Below are positions 34,354 through 43,075 of a stretch of DNA of 64,000 nucleotides, piece by piece. This DNA is from Maridesulfovibrio sp. (GTDB lineage Bacteria; Desulfobacterota; Desulfovibrionia; Desulfovibrionales; Desulfovibrionaceae). Made by a program: the position numbers and the translations under genes. Position 1 is the first letter of the stretch; every line of letters starts with the position of its first letter. The notes beneath the pieces were generated by a model. The model did no database searches. It worked only from the letters and a program-made list of their open reading frames with translations, and was not told the origin of the DNA. The stretch is taken from positions 1,392,501-1,456,500 of the forward strand of contig NZ_OY787459.1 of assembly GCF_963678865.1 (NCBI RefSeq). Reading direction: 5' to 3'.

Positions 34354-34797
34354 ATGCTAAATCAAGGCATGATACTATCCAAATCCATACCCGCTTCCAG
34401 TATAAAAAAAAAGATAGCCTTCGTAACGGCTCTATTGGTAATCATCGGGCTTTTCTTTATTCCTTACAGAAAAATCAGGCTGGAAAGAATAAGAGCATTC
34501 GGCGAAAACAAGGCTATAGGTATAGTTATTGAAAAAAATAGCCAAATAAGCGAACATACCTTGAAAGAAAAGGACAAAGACAATCATACTGTACGGTATC
34601 GCTTTATTGATCCTTCCGGTTTGCCACGGGAAAGGACAGCAACTGTACAAAACGCTTTCTGGAGGAAAATTTCACAAGGGGATAGTGTTGTTGTGTACTA
34701 CGCCAAAGCCGCTCCGGAGGTTTCCCGCATTGAACATGAAAAAGAAGATGCGGTGGTTCGGATTCTGGCAAAATTTTCAAGAAAAAGTACACACTGA
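34354..34797 (+). CDS. Membrane-anchored protein, DUF3592-like
   Basis: 147 residues. A single membrane helix (about residues 22-38) is followed by a soluble domain with VRYRFIDPSG and KISQGDSVVVYYAKAAPEVSRI, a pattern seen in DUF3592-type proteins of unknown function. ATG choice is uncertain: 34354 or 34369, neither with a good ribosome site. Base composition is more AT-rich than neighbouring genes. Divergent from the preceding hypothetical. Confidence 0.55.
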   Translation: MLNQGMILSKSIPASSIKKKIAFVTALLVIIGLFFIPYRKIRLERIRAFGENKAIGIVIEKNSQISEHTLKEKDKDNHTVRYRFIDPSGLPRERTATVQNAFWRKISQGDSVVVYYAKAAPEVSRIEHEKEDAVVRILAKFSRKSTH

Positions 34798-34938
34798 CCT
34801 CATGCCGAATTACTCAATGCCATTGAGGGACGCTGTAAACGCGTCTCTTGAATATATTTATTAAACCATCCCGCCAGCTTTCCGGGAAAAAAGCTTGGTA
34901 GAATTGGTTAAGCCTAAAATTTTAGAGTAGGAGTGAGC

Positions 34939-37347
34939 ATGTTAAAAAAACTGGCCTTTCAAACCAAACTTATGCTTGGGGCTATTTTGATAGTTCTGGC
35001 CACAATCATATTTATGACCGGCATCAACCTTTATAAGGTACAGGGATCACTGCACAAGCTGGGTCAGACATCCATGCGGTCAATTGCCGACAGTGTTCAT
35101 TCTCTCATGGAGATGCAAAACGACATCCTGCTGGACAAAGTAAAAGCGGACATCGATATTCTGGATAAAAAAATATTTTCACTTGGATTCCCGAAACTCA
35201 ATAAACGCGCGCCGATTAAAACCACCATTACGAATCAGGTCACCAAACAAAGTGAAAGTGTGACTATCCCCAGCCTCGAATTCGGGGGCATCGCTGTCAA
35301 CGACAAGTTCGACATAGTAGACGACCTGAAAAAAGAAATCGGCGGTTCAGCCACAATTTTCGAAGTCTTACCCGGCAAACTGCTCCGGGTTTCCACCAAT
35401 GTGCGCAAGCTTGATGGAAACAGAGCCACAGAAACCTACATCCCGGACTCCAGCCCGGTATATAAAACAGTAATGTCCGGTAAAACATACTACGGAATGG
35501 CTTACGTTGTTAACGCATGGTATATCACCGCCTATAAGCCGTTGGCCGACCTGCGCGGCAATATTGTCAGTGTCATTTATGTGGGCCGCAAAATCATCAC
35601 CGAAGCCTTTAAAAAATCAGTTTTGGCATCTAATGTCGGCGGCAAAGGCTATGCCATGATTTTTAACAGCAAAGGAGATATCCTGCTCCATCCCGCCCTT
35701 ACCGGAAAAAGCCTGAAAGACACCCCCAACTGGGACCTTTTTGCTAAAACAGAAGAGGGTGAAATAGCCTATGAAAAAGACGGCATTAAAAAATCAGCAT
35801 ACATAACCGACTTCAAACCCTGGAACTGGTCTTTTGCCTTTGTGATGAACACAGCAGATATGTCGCATGGTGTTGACCGGGACATTTTCATAACCAACAT
35901 GATAATTGCCGTTGTCGCACTTTCCATCGCAGCTTTAATCCTGCTGTTAATGATCAGGGCGACTACAAAACCCCTGCAACAGCTCTCCGACTTCACCGCA
36001 AAGGTCTCAGGCGGGGATTACGACTCAAAACTTGAATACTATGCTGACGATGTAGTCGGCAAAACCATCCATTCCGTCAAAAACATGGTCCTTGAACTCA
36101 AAAACAAACTGGGATTCTCCAGCGGGCTGCTCAGCGGTTTGACCCTGCCCTGTGTTGTTGTGGATCTGGATGAAAAAGTTTCTTTCATCAACAGACATCT
36201 GCTTGAGCAATTCGGACTTTCCGGACAGCCGGAAGACTACATGGGCAAACAGATCAGAGAGCTGATAAATGTCAGCACCGTCCAGGAAACTATCAAACGC
36301 TGCATTGAAGAAGAAAACAGCTTTTCTGAAATTGAAATCAACGGCAATGCAGCAGGTGGTGGTGAATTCTATGCCATAATCGACGTTGCCCCGCTGCATG
36401 ACCTCGACAAGAAATTGATCGGTGCTTTCATGGTCATGAACGACATAACCGCCATCAAGGAAAACGAACGGGCCATAACTGCCCAGCGTGATACTATCGC
36501 TGAGACAGCAAGAGAAGCGGATGAAATTTCCGACCAGCTCTCTTCTGCTGCAGATGAACTTTCCGCTCAGGTTGAAGAATCCCGTCGGGGTGCGGAAATT
36601 CAGCAGCAACGGGCCAGCGAAACAGCGACCGCGATGGAACAGATGAACTCCACAGTCATGGAAGTTGCACGTAATGCAGGCGAAACCTCTGAAAACGCCC
36701 ACGCCACCAAAGAAAAAGCTATTGAAGGACAGGAGCTTGTGAGACAGGTTGTCACCGCCATCAAGGCTCTTGAGCAGAATTCAGAAGCACTCAAATCCAG
36801 TATGGAAGAACTGGGCCAGCGTACCGATTCCATCGGCAAGGTCATGAACGTGATTACTGATATTGCAGACCAGACCAACCTGCTGGCTCTCAACGCAGCC
36901 ATCGAAGCGGCCCGTGCAGGTGAAGCCGGACGCGGTTTCGCAGTTGTTGCAGACGAAGTCCGCAAGCTGGCGGAAAAAACCATGGATGCCACCAAGGAGG
37001 TAGGTGAAGCTATTACCTCCATTCAGGAAAGTACCAGAACAAACATCCGTGTCACCGAAGATGCTGTTGAATCCGTTGTTGAATCCACCACACTGGCTTC
37101 CAGATCAGGAGACGCTCTGGATGAGATCGTGCGTATGGTTGAAGATTCTGCCAACCAGATTGAAGGCATTGCCGCTGCAGCTGAAGAACAGTCCGCATCC
37201 AGCGAACAGATCAGCCGGGCAACCGAAGAGATCAACATTATCTCCGCTGAGTCCGCTGAAACCACCGTTCAATCAGCCTTGGCTATCACTGAAGTGGCAA
37301 AACTTGCTTCCAACATCAAGGAATTGATCCGTAACATGCAGTCTTAA
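34939..37347 (+). CDS. Methyl-accepting chemotaxis protein with Cache and PAS domains
   Basis: 802 residues from ATG 34939 (TAGGAG five bases upstream). Helix 1 is about 10-30; a periplasmic Cache domain of about 280 residues follows ([35 protein letters not shown]); helix 2 is near 320-340, then HAMP, a PAS (about 395-510) and the methyl-accepting signalling domain. Its hairpin tip reads [24 protein letters not shown], the strictly conserved CheA/CheW contact. No CheR-tethering pentapeptide is present; it ends [11 protein letters not shown]. Should sense a small molecule and bias flagellar rotation; ligand unknown. Terminated by a strong hairpin. Confidence 0.96.
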   Translation: MLKKLAFQTKLMLGAILIVLATIIFMTGINLYKVQGSLHKLGQTSMRSIADSVHSLMEMQNDILLDKVKADIDILDKKIFSLGFPKLNKRAPIKTTITNQVTKQSESVTIPSLEFGGIAVNDKFDIVDDLKKEIGGSATIFEVLPGKLLRVSTNVRKLDGNRATETYIPDSSPVYKTVMSGKTYYGMAYVVNAWYITAYKPLADLRGNIVSVIYVGRKIITEAFKKSVLASNVGGKGYAMIFNSKGDILLHPALTGKSLKDTPNWDLFAKTEEGEIAYEKDGIKKSAYITDFKPWNWSFAFVMNTADMSHGVDRDIFITNMIIAVVALSIAALILLLMIRATTKPLQQLSDFTAKVSGGDYDSKLEYYADDVVGKTIHSVKNMVLELKNKLGFSSGLLSGLTLPCVVVDLDEKVSFINRHLLEQFGLSGQPEDYMGKQIRELINVSTVQETIKRCIEEENSFSEIEINGNAAGGGEFYAIIDVAPLHDLDKKLIGAFMVMNDITAIKENERAITAQRDTIAETAREADEISDQLSSAADELSAQVEESRRGAEIQQQRASETATAMEQMNSTVMEVARNAGETSENAHATKEKAIEGQELVRQVVTAIKALEQNSEALKSSMEELGQRTDSIGKVMNVITDIADQTNLLALNAAIEAARAGEAGRGFAVVADEVRKLAEKTMDATKEVGEAITSIQESTRTNIRVTEDAVESVVESTTLASRSGDALDEIVRMVEDSANQIEGIAAAAEEQSASSEQISRATEEINIISAESAETTVQSALAITEVAKLASNIKELIRNMQS

Positions 37348-37371
37348 TAGCCTTAAAAGAATAAACAAATG

Positions 37372-37396
37372 GGCGGTCTCCTACAAGGAGGCCGCC
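37372..37396 (+). terminator. Terminator of the chemoreceptor gene
   Basis: GGCGG-T-CTCC / GGAG-G-CCGCC stem with a five-base loop, followed by TTTTTT. Confidence 0.9.
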
Positions 37397-37518
37397 TTTT
37401 TTACGCAACCTTTATGACAAGTTCAGTACGTCCCCCAACATCTTGACCGAAAAAAAAACACTGTGTAACCAGCTCACATAATGAGAAACATCAACCCTTC
37501 GACCCGGCGGTAAAAAAC

Positions 37519-39390
37519 ATGTGCGGCATTGCAGGATACTTCCAGCCCGGAAACTACACCGGAAGCATCAAACCCATACTTGACCTTCTCACCCACCGAG
37601 GCCCGGACTTCCAGCATATCCTTAAGGATGACCACATCGAGCTAGGTCACACCCGGCTGTCTATCCTTGACCTCTCCGAGAGCGGCAATCAACCCATGAC
37701 GGATAACACCACCGGGAATACCATTGTCTTCAATGGCGAAATATACAATTTCAAATCCCTGCGAGAAAACCTGGTCCACAAGGGACACACCTTTACTTCC
37801 TCCGGTGATACTGAGGTTCTGCTCAAGCTATACGCTGAATACGGTATAAAATGCATCCCCATGCTGCGCGGCATGTTCGCCTTTGCCATCTGGGATAGAA
37901 CAAAGCAGCAACTGATCGTTGCCCGTGACCGCTTCGGGAAAAAACCGTTCTTCTATGCCCGGACTGGCAGGGGTTTTGTCTTTGCATCTGAAATTCGCGC
38001 CCTTGCCGCCCATCCTGATATTTCAAAAGATATAGATGTTCAGGCTGTAGACCTGTTCATGAGCACCGGATGTGTGCCGGCACCGTTTTCAATATATTCC
38101 AATATCCGCAAACTGCCGGCAGCCCACTATGGAATAGTGGATGCAGCAGGAATAAGCCTTCAGCACTATTGGTCTCTGGATTTTACCAACAAAATAGAAT
38201 GCACGGAAACAGAAGCATTGGAAGCCCTGCATACCCGACTGCTGGAAGCAACCCGTATCAGGCTGGAAAGTGACGTGCCGCTGGGGGCTCTGCTTTCCGG
38301 CGGAGTGGACTCAAGCCTTATTGTTGCACTTATGGCTGAGTGCGGGAGCAAGTCCATCGACACTTTCACAATCGGTTTCCATGAAAAAAAATATGACGAA
38401 TCAGGCCATGCAGCCAAGGTTGCCAGACATCTGGGGGTGAATCACCATGTGGAATATCTGGACCCGGCACAGTTTGAAAACATGCTGCCTGCCGTTGTCC
38501 GCCAGTACGGAGAGCCTTTTTCCGATGACGCCGCTCTGGCGACCATGCTGCTAAGCGAAGCCACCCGCAAACACGTAACAGTGGCTTTGAGCGGTGACGG
38601 GGGAGACGAACTTGCTTGCGGATATTCGGCATACACCCACGTGAAACTGGCTTCCAGACTCGCACCGCTGATAGGCAACAAAGTACTGCCGGCAGCCAAT
38701 ATTGCCAGCGCATTTAAAAGTACATCCGCGCTGGGAGCATTGCGGCGTCAAATGATCTGCAAACTGCACCCGGAGTTCAAACACATCCTGCGTAATGAGT
38801 ACAAAGTCGCCCGTTACAAAAATGATGTATACCGGGAAGAGGTTCGTGAAAAACTGGGAAATTTCACTTTGGACTGGTTATATGAACTGTCCAGAAAAGC
38901 GTGCTTACATGCGCATACACCGGAAGAACGCCTGCTCTGGATGGACACGGTCCACTTCCTTGCCGATGCCCTGCTGGTCAAAGTGGACATAGCTTCCATG
39001 GCCCACAGCCTTGAGGTGCGGTCCCCGCTGCTGGACCATGAACTTTTTGAATACATGGGCACCCTTTCCCCGGAGCTAAAAATAAAAGACGGCGAATCAA
39101 AATACCTGCTCAAAAAACTTGCCGAACGCTACCTGCCCAAAGAAATCCTTTACCGCCGCAAACAGGGATTTTCCATGCCCGTAGCAAAGTGGACCAGCGG
39201 TGATTCAGCTGAGTTCACTCTCGACGCCGTAAGTCAGGCAACCCCCTTTCTGAGGCAGTTTTTTAATATGGAAGCCCTGAATAACCGCATTGCCGAGCAT
39301 ATTTCCGGTCGCAAAAAACATAAAAATTTCGTCTGGAATATACTTAATCTTGCACTTTGGGCTGTTGAACATGAGGCGGGACGGGTTTAG
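37519..39390 (+). CDS. asnB: Asparagine synthase (glutamine-hydrolysing)
   Basis: 623 residues. The class II glutaminase domain begins at Met1-Cys2 (MCGIAGYF), where Cys2 is the nucleophile after Met removal; NGEIYNF and SGDTEVL follow. The synthetase domain has the PP-loop LLSGGVDSSLIVALM and ALSGDGGDELACGY. It forms asparagine from aspartate, ATP and glutamine, or, in clusters, amidates surface polymers. No exosortase or polysaccharide cluster lies next to it, so the plain amino-acid role is the default. A weak ribosome site precedes the ATG. Confidence 0.92.
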   Translation: MCGIAGYFQPGNYTGSIKPILDLLTHRGPDFQHILKDDHIELGHTRLSILDLSESGNQPMTDNTTGNTIVFNGEIYNFKSLRENLVHKGHTFTSSGDTEVLLKLYAEYGIKCIPMLRGMFAFAIWDRTKQQLIVARDRFGKKPFFYARTGRGFVFASEIRALAAHPDISKDIDVQAVDLFMSTGCVPAPFSIYSNIRKLPAAHYGIVDAAGISLQHYWSLDFTNKIECTETEALEALHTRLLEATRIRLESDVPLGALLSGGVDSSLIVALMAECGSKSIDTFTIGFHEKKYDESGHAAKVARHLGVNHHVEYLDPAQFENMLPAVVRQYGEPFSDDAALATMLLSEATRKHVTVALSGDGGDELACGYSAYTHVKLASRLAPLIGNKVLPAANIASAFKSTSALGALRRQMICKLHPEFKHILRNEYKVARYKNDVYREEVREKLGNFTLDWLYELSRKACLHAHTPEERLLWMDTVHFLADALLVKVDIASMAHSLEVRSPLLDHELFEYMGTLSPELKIKDGESKYLLKKLAERYLPKEILYRRKQGFSMPVAKWTSGDSAEFTLDAVSQATPFLRQFFNMEALNNRIAEHISGRKKHKNFVWNILNLALWAVEHEAGRV

Positions 39391-39398
39391 AAATCGAA

Positions 39399-39427
39399 AT
39401 TCCCGGCTTTGGTTCAAAGCCGGGAAT
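39399..39427. terminator. Terminator between asnB and the metal transporter operon
   Basis: ATTCCCGGCTTTG/CAAAGCCGGGAAT, a perfect 13-bp stem with a three-base loop, then AAATTTTT on the plus strand. Shared by two converging transcripts. Confidence 0.85.
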
Positions 39428-39433
39428 AAATTT

Positions 39434-40246
39434 TTACGAACAGGCATTGCTAATTCTTCCCACAACAGCTGAAATCACAAATCCAGCCACACTCACAGCA
39501 ATAATGGTTGCCCCGGACGATAGATTAAGCTGGTAGGAAAGCAGCAATCCGCTAACGCAGAAAACCATGCTCAGAATTGAGGACAGAATCATCATGGAAA
39601 ACAGGGACGAAGTCCTGTCCTCGGCGATTTGGGGCGGTATGGTCAAAAGGGCGATGACCAGAATCAATCCGACAACCCGGATAACCATGACCACACTTAA
39701 TGCAATCAGGGCCAGCATTATAAAATAGAGCAGAGTTACCGGCACCCCTCTTGAACGGGCAAATTCTTCATCGAAAGACATAGCCCAGAAACCTTTGTAG
39801 CAGACAAAGACCACCGCCAGCACGATAACTGCCAGCCCGGACATGAGCACGAGGTCGGATTTTGGCGTAGCAAGGATTCCGCCGAAAAGATAACTCATCA
39901 AATCCACATTGTAACCGGGCGTAATATCAAGCAGGATTATCCCAAGGGCCATGCCTGCCGCCCACATAACCCCGATAAAAGTATCAGCCCGTTCCTTGAC
40001 CTTCATGGTTACCAGAGCCATAAGCAGTGCCGCACAGACCGCGAATCCGGTAGTTACCGGAAGCATTGGCAGACCGAGAAAGAAAGCCAGACCGACACCG
40101 CCGTATGAAGCGTGGGCCACGCCTCCGGCCAGCAGAACTACCCTGTTGACCACCACCAAAGCACCGATTACCCCACAAATAATAGAAGCCAGCACCCCGG
40201 CAATGAGTGCATTCTGCATGAATTCATAACTCAGCATCTCAAGCAT
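39434..40246 (-). CDS. znuB: Zinc/manganese ABC transporter permease (ZnuB-like)
   Basis: 270 residues from ATG 40246 (GGGGGAC upstream); the longer frame extends into the ATPase gene in another register. About eight hydrophobic helices and the ABC-3 permease motifs VVLLAGGVAHASYGGVGLAFFLG and AFVVIRVVGLILVIALLTIPPQIA-like segment mark the ZnuB/MntB family. It overlaps the ATPase gene by 8 bases. It works with the ATPase to import a divalent metal; the solute-binding protein and regulator are not beside it, so Zn versus Mn cannot be decided from this locus. Confidence 0.9.
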   Translation of the reverse strand: MLEMLSYEFMQNALIAGVLASIICGVIGALVVVNRVVLLAGGVAHASYGGVGLAFFLGLPMLPVTTGFAVCAALLMALVTMKVKERADTFIGVMWAAGMALGIILLDITPGYNVDLMSYLFGGILATPKSDLVLMSGLAVIVLAVVFVCYKGFWAMSFDEEFARSRGVPVTLLYFIMLALIALSVVMVIRVVGLILVIALLTIPPQIAEDRTSSLFSMMILSSILSMVFCVSGLLLSYQLNLSSGATIIAVSVAGFVISAVVGRISNACS

Positions 40247-41075
40247 TCCAGTCCCCCTCGTTGTCATCGGAGCCGGGATGGAATTCCAGCACCCGGTGCG
40301 GCAACTCCCCATGAGTAATCAGCTCAATGGGACAGGTTCCCTTGATTGTATCACCATATGCTTCGCTGAGCAGTTCGCGGGTAAGCTTCGGTTGGTCATG
40401 CATGTGGACTTTACGATTGACGCAGGCCACGGATTTCACCCCCTGCCCAAGCACGGAAATATCATGGCTGACCATCACAATGGTCATTTCCTCGTTAAGC
40501 TCTTTGAGCAGGCAATAGAGTCCGCTCTTCCCGGCCTGATCAACACTTGCTGCAGGCTCGTCAAGCAACAGCATCTGCGGCTCGTCTACTATAGCGCGGG
40601 CGATGAAAACCCTTTGCTTCTGCCCCCCGGAAAGATCAGAAACCCGGCGATCGATATGCTCAAGCATACCCACCCGTTCAAGAGCTTTTTTTACCTCAGC
40701 GGTTGAGCCGTTGCCGAAGCCAAATCCGAATACGCCCTTGAATCCGGGCGCAACCTTGCCCATAAGTACCGCGTCCCGCACAGTAATGGGAAAACTTTCG
40801 GAAACAGTCGTGTATTGCGGCATGTAGCCGATACGCCCGCCGTGTTTACCCGGTCCCCTGCCCAGAATCTCAATACTGCCCTGCTGTGGTTTAATTAAGC
40901 CAAGCAACAGCTTGAGCAAGGTGGTCTTGCCGCCCCCGTTGGGCCCGATAACCGCCAGATAATCTCCGGCATGAATTTCGAAACTGATGTCATCCAGCAC
41001 TCTATGCCGACCATATCCGAAACATACGTTCTTAAAATCTATTACTATTTCTTGCTTCATAATTAATTTTCCCAT
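40239..41075 (-). CDS. znuC: Zinc/manganese ABC transporter ATP-binding protein (ZnuC-like)
   Basis: 278 residues. Walker A is GPNGGGKTTLL, the signature is DLSGGQKQRVFIARA, and Walker B is MLLLDEPAASVD, with H-loop VSHDI. Metal-type ABC ATPases of this group often have the Q-loop GYMPQY seen here. The C-terminal ~45 residues (HGELPHRVLEFHPGSDD) include a His/Asp-rich tail. ATG 41060 is a possible alternative start with equal support. First gene of the pair; the upstream region of about 200 bases has no clear Zur or Mnt box. Confidence 0.9.
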   Translation of the reverse strand: MGKLIMKQEIVIDFKNVCFGYGRHRVLDDISFEIHAGDYLAVIGPNGGGKTTLLKLLLGLIKPQQGSIEILGRGPGKHGGRIGYMPQYTTVSESFPITVRDAVLMGKVAPGFKGVFGFGFGNGSTAEVKKALERVGMLEHIDRRVSDLSGGQKQRVFIARAIVDEPQMLLLDEPAASVDQAGKSGLYCLLKELNEEMTIVMVSHDISVLGQGVKSVACVNRKVHMHDQPKLTRELLSEAYGDTIKGTCPIELITHGELPHRVLEFHPGSDDNEGDWNA

Positions 41076-41271
41076 ACCGAATAAACCTTTTTCCGGTGAA
41101 TCAGGTGATAGCTCAACTGAGAATGAATTGCACTATCTTTTTTCAAAACTGTACCATAACATAATCAGCAGTATAATATTTACAAGAGAACCACTGTATG
41201 TTTCTCTTTATTTTTAAGAATTTGACCATTAGATAAATCCAGTACGCAAACCATAACACTTTAAAAGGAAC

Positions 41272-41856
41272 ATGAAAATGCAACTGCTATTCATCGGAGA
41301 CTCGCTTACTTCAGGAGTGAACGATGCGGAAAGATTGAGCTGGTGCGGAAGAATATGTAAACAACTTGACCCGCATGGGAATAAACTGACCGGATACAAT
41401 CTAGGAGTGCGGGCCTCCTCAACCGACCACATTGAATCGCGCTGGGAGTCTGAAGCTGCAAGCCGTATCAATTCCGACATACCCGCCTTGCTGATATTCT
41501 GTATGGGAGCACCGGACGCGGTTAAGAACATACCGCTTGCCCAGAGTAAAACCAGCACTGAAAACATCCTGCGGACTGCAAAGAAAAATTATGCAACATT
41601 ATTCATCACCCCGCCGCCCATGATTGATACGGCAAAGGACGAGCATACCAAGAAACTTGCCGCAGAATTCAGCAAAATATGCACAAATCTTGACATTCCT
41701 TATCTGGACATTAATTCACCACTGCGGAAGAACCCCGCTTACATCAAGGCCCTCAAGGAAAGCGACGGAGTTCATCCGAATTCAGAAGGTTACGGCATCA
41801 TGGCCGGGATGATCAGCAAATTCATTTCCCCTTACATCCTGCCCCACCTCAGCTAA
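41272..41856 (+). CDS. SGNH/GDSL-family hydrolase
   Basis: 194 residues. Block I is FIGDSLTSGVND with the catalytic Ser, the block II/III residues are in YNLGVRASSTDHI and FCMGAPDA, and block V is SDGVHPNSEGY with the catalytic Asp and His. No signal peptide, so a cytoplasmic esterase or thioesterase is likely; substrate unknown. AAAGGA precedes the ATG. Ends with its own terminator, transcribed divergently from the metal transporter. Confidence 0.9.
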   Translation: MKMQLLFIGDSLTSGVNDAERLSWCGRICKQLDPHGNKLTGYNLGVRASSTDHIESRWESEAASRINSDIPALLIFCMGAPDAVKNIPLAQSKTSTENILRTAKKNYATLFITPPPMIDTAKDEHTKKLAAEFSKICTNLDIPYLDINSPLRKNPAYIKALKESDGVHPNSEGYGIMAGMISKFISPYILPHLS

Positions 41857-41889
41857 GCTACTGCTTTCCGATAAATCAAGTTACGAGCC

Positions 41890-41930
41890 GGACAGTACTC
41901 CCCGGTATTATTAAAACGGGAGTGCTGTCC
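41890..41930 (+). terminator. Terminator of the SGNH hydrolase gene
   Basis: GGACAG-T-ACTCCC pairs with GGGAGT-G-CTGTCC around a 13-base loop, then TTATTTT. It lies just before the threonine aldolase ribosome site. Confidence 0.7.
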
Positions 41931-41952
41931 TTATTTTATGAGGATATTTACC

Positions 41953-42969
41953 ATGCGATCATTCGCCAGCGACAACTACTCCGGGGTCCATCCCGAAATC
42001 ATGCAAGCCATAATGGAAGCCAATGAAAATCATATGTCCTCCTACGGCGCCGACCCTGTCTCCGCAGAAGCTGTAAAACTTTTCAAAAACATTTTCGGAG
42101 AACAGGCGAAAATTTTCTTCCTGACCACCGGAACAGCTACCAACACCCTGATCCTGCGACATCTGTGCAAAAGCTGGAACAGCGTTATCTGCTCTCATGA
42201 CGCGCACATCAATGTCGATGAATGCGGATCACCCGAAAGTATGGGCATCAAACTCATGCCGGCCGAAACCGAGAACGGAAAAATCAGCGTGGAAAGCATC
42301 AAACCACTGATCCCTTCCGAACCGGATGTGCACCGTGCCCAACCTGCGGTAATATCCATAACCCAGAATACAGAACTGGGTACCCTCTACTCAATCAGTG
42401 AAATCAAATCCATATGTGACTTTGCCCACAGCAAAGGTCTGTACGTTCACATGGACGGGGCGAGAATCGCAAATGCTGCTGCAGCACTGGGGGTCTCATT
42501 TAAAGAAATGACCGTTGACTGCGGAGTGGATGTACTTTCCTTCGGCGGGACCAAAAACGGTTGTATGTGTGCTGAAGCTGCAGTCTTCATCAACCCTGAA
42601 GCCGGCGAGAACTTTGAATACCTCCGTAAACAGAACATGCAGCTCATCTCAAAGATGCGCTATGTAGGCGCACAGTTCAAAGCCCTGCTCACAGATGAAC
42701 TCTGGAAAAGAAACGCCGGGCATTCCAACGCAATGGCCAGCAGGCTTGCTGAAAAGGCCGGGGCAATTGAGGGAGTAAAAATTACCCGTCCGGTGGAGGC
42801 CAATGGCGTTTTCGCAATCATCCCCGAGCATGCAGTTGAAAAATTACAAGAGAGATTCCCCTTCTACATCTGGGATGAGCAGACCGGGGAAGTACGCTGG
42901 ATGACCTCATGGTCCACAACAGATGAGGATATTGATAATTTCTGCACGGCTTTGAATGAATTGATTTAG
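41953..42969 (+). CDS. ltaE: Low-specificity L-threonine aldolase family
   Basis: 338 residues from ATG 41953 (GAGGA upstream), a PLP fold-type I enzyme. RSFASDNYSGVHPEI is the family start, VHMDGARIANAAAALG the PLP-contacting segment, and SFGGTKNGCMCAEAAVF includes the Schiff-base Lys. It cleaves threonine and related beta-hydroxy amino acids to glycine and an aldehyde. Unlike some relatives it has no extra domain. Monocistronic, ending near a bidirectional hairpin. Confidence 0.9.
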   Translation: MRSFASDNYSGVHPEIMQAIMEANENHMSSYGADPVSAEAVKLFKNIFGEQAKIFFLTTGTATNTLILRHLCKSWNSVICSHDAHINVDECGSPESMGIKLMPAETENGKISVESIKPLIPSEPDVHRAQPAVISITQNTELGTLYSISEIKSICDFAHSKGLYVHMDGARIANAAAALGVSFKEMTVDCGVDVLSFGGTKNGCMCAEAAVFINPEAGENFEYLRKQNMQLISKMRYVGAQFKALLTDELWKRNAGHSNAMASRLAEKAGAIEGVKITRPVEANGVFAIIPEHAVEKLQERFPFYIWDEQTGEVRWMTSWSTTDEDIDNFCTALNELI

Positions 42970-43040
42970 GCTGCCCAGACCCTTTCCCAAAACGCAGCAG
43001 TCTAGAATATATCTAAATTAATTTTTGAGTAATAGGTAAT

Positions 43041-43072
43041 TCAAGCCTCCGGCAGGTACGCCGGAGGCTTGA
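43041..43072. terminator. Bidirectional hairpin between ltaE and olsF genes
   Basis: TCAAGCCTCCGGC/GCCGGAGGCTTGA, perfect 13-bp stem with a six-base loop between converging genes. Confidence 0.75.
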
Positions 43073-43075
43073 CCT

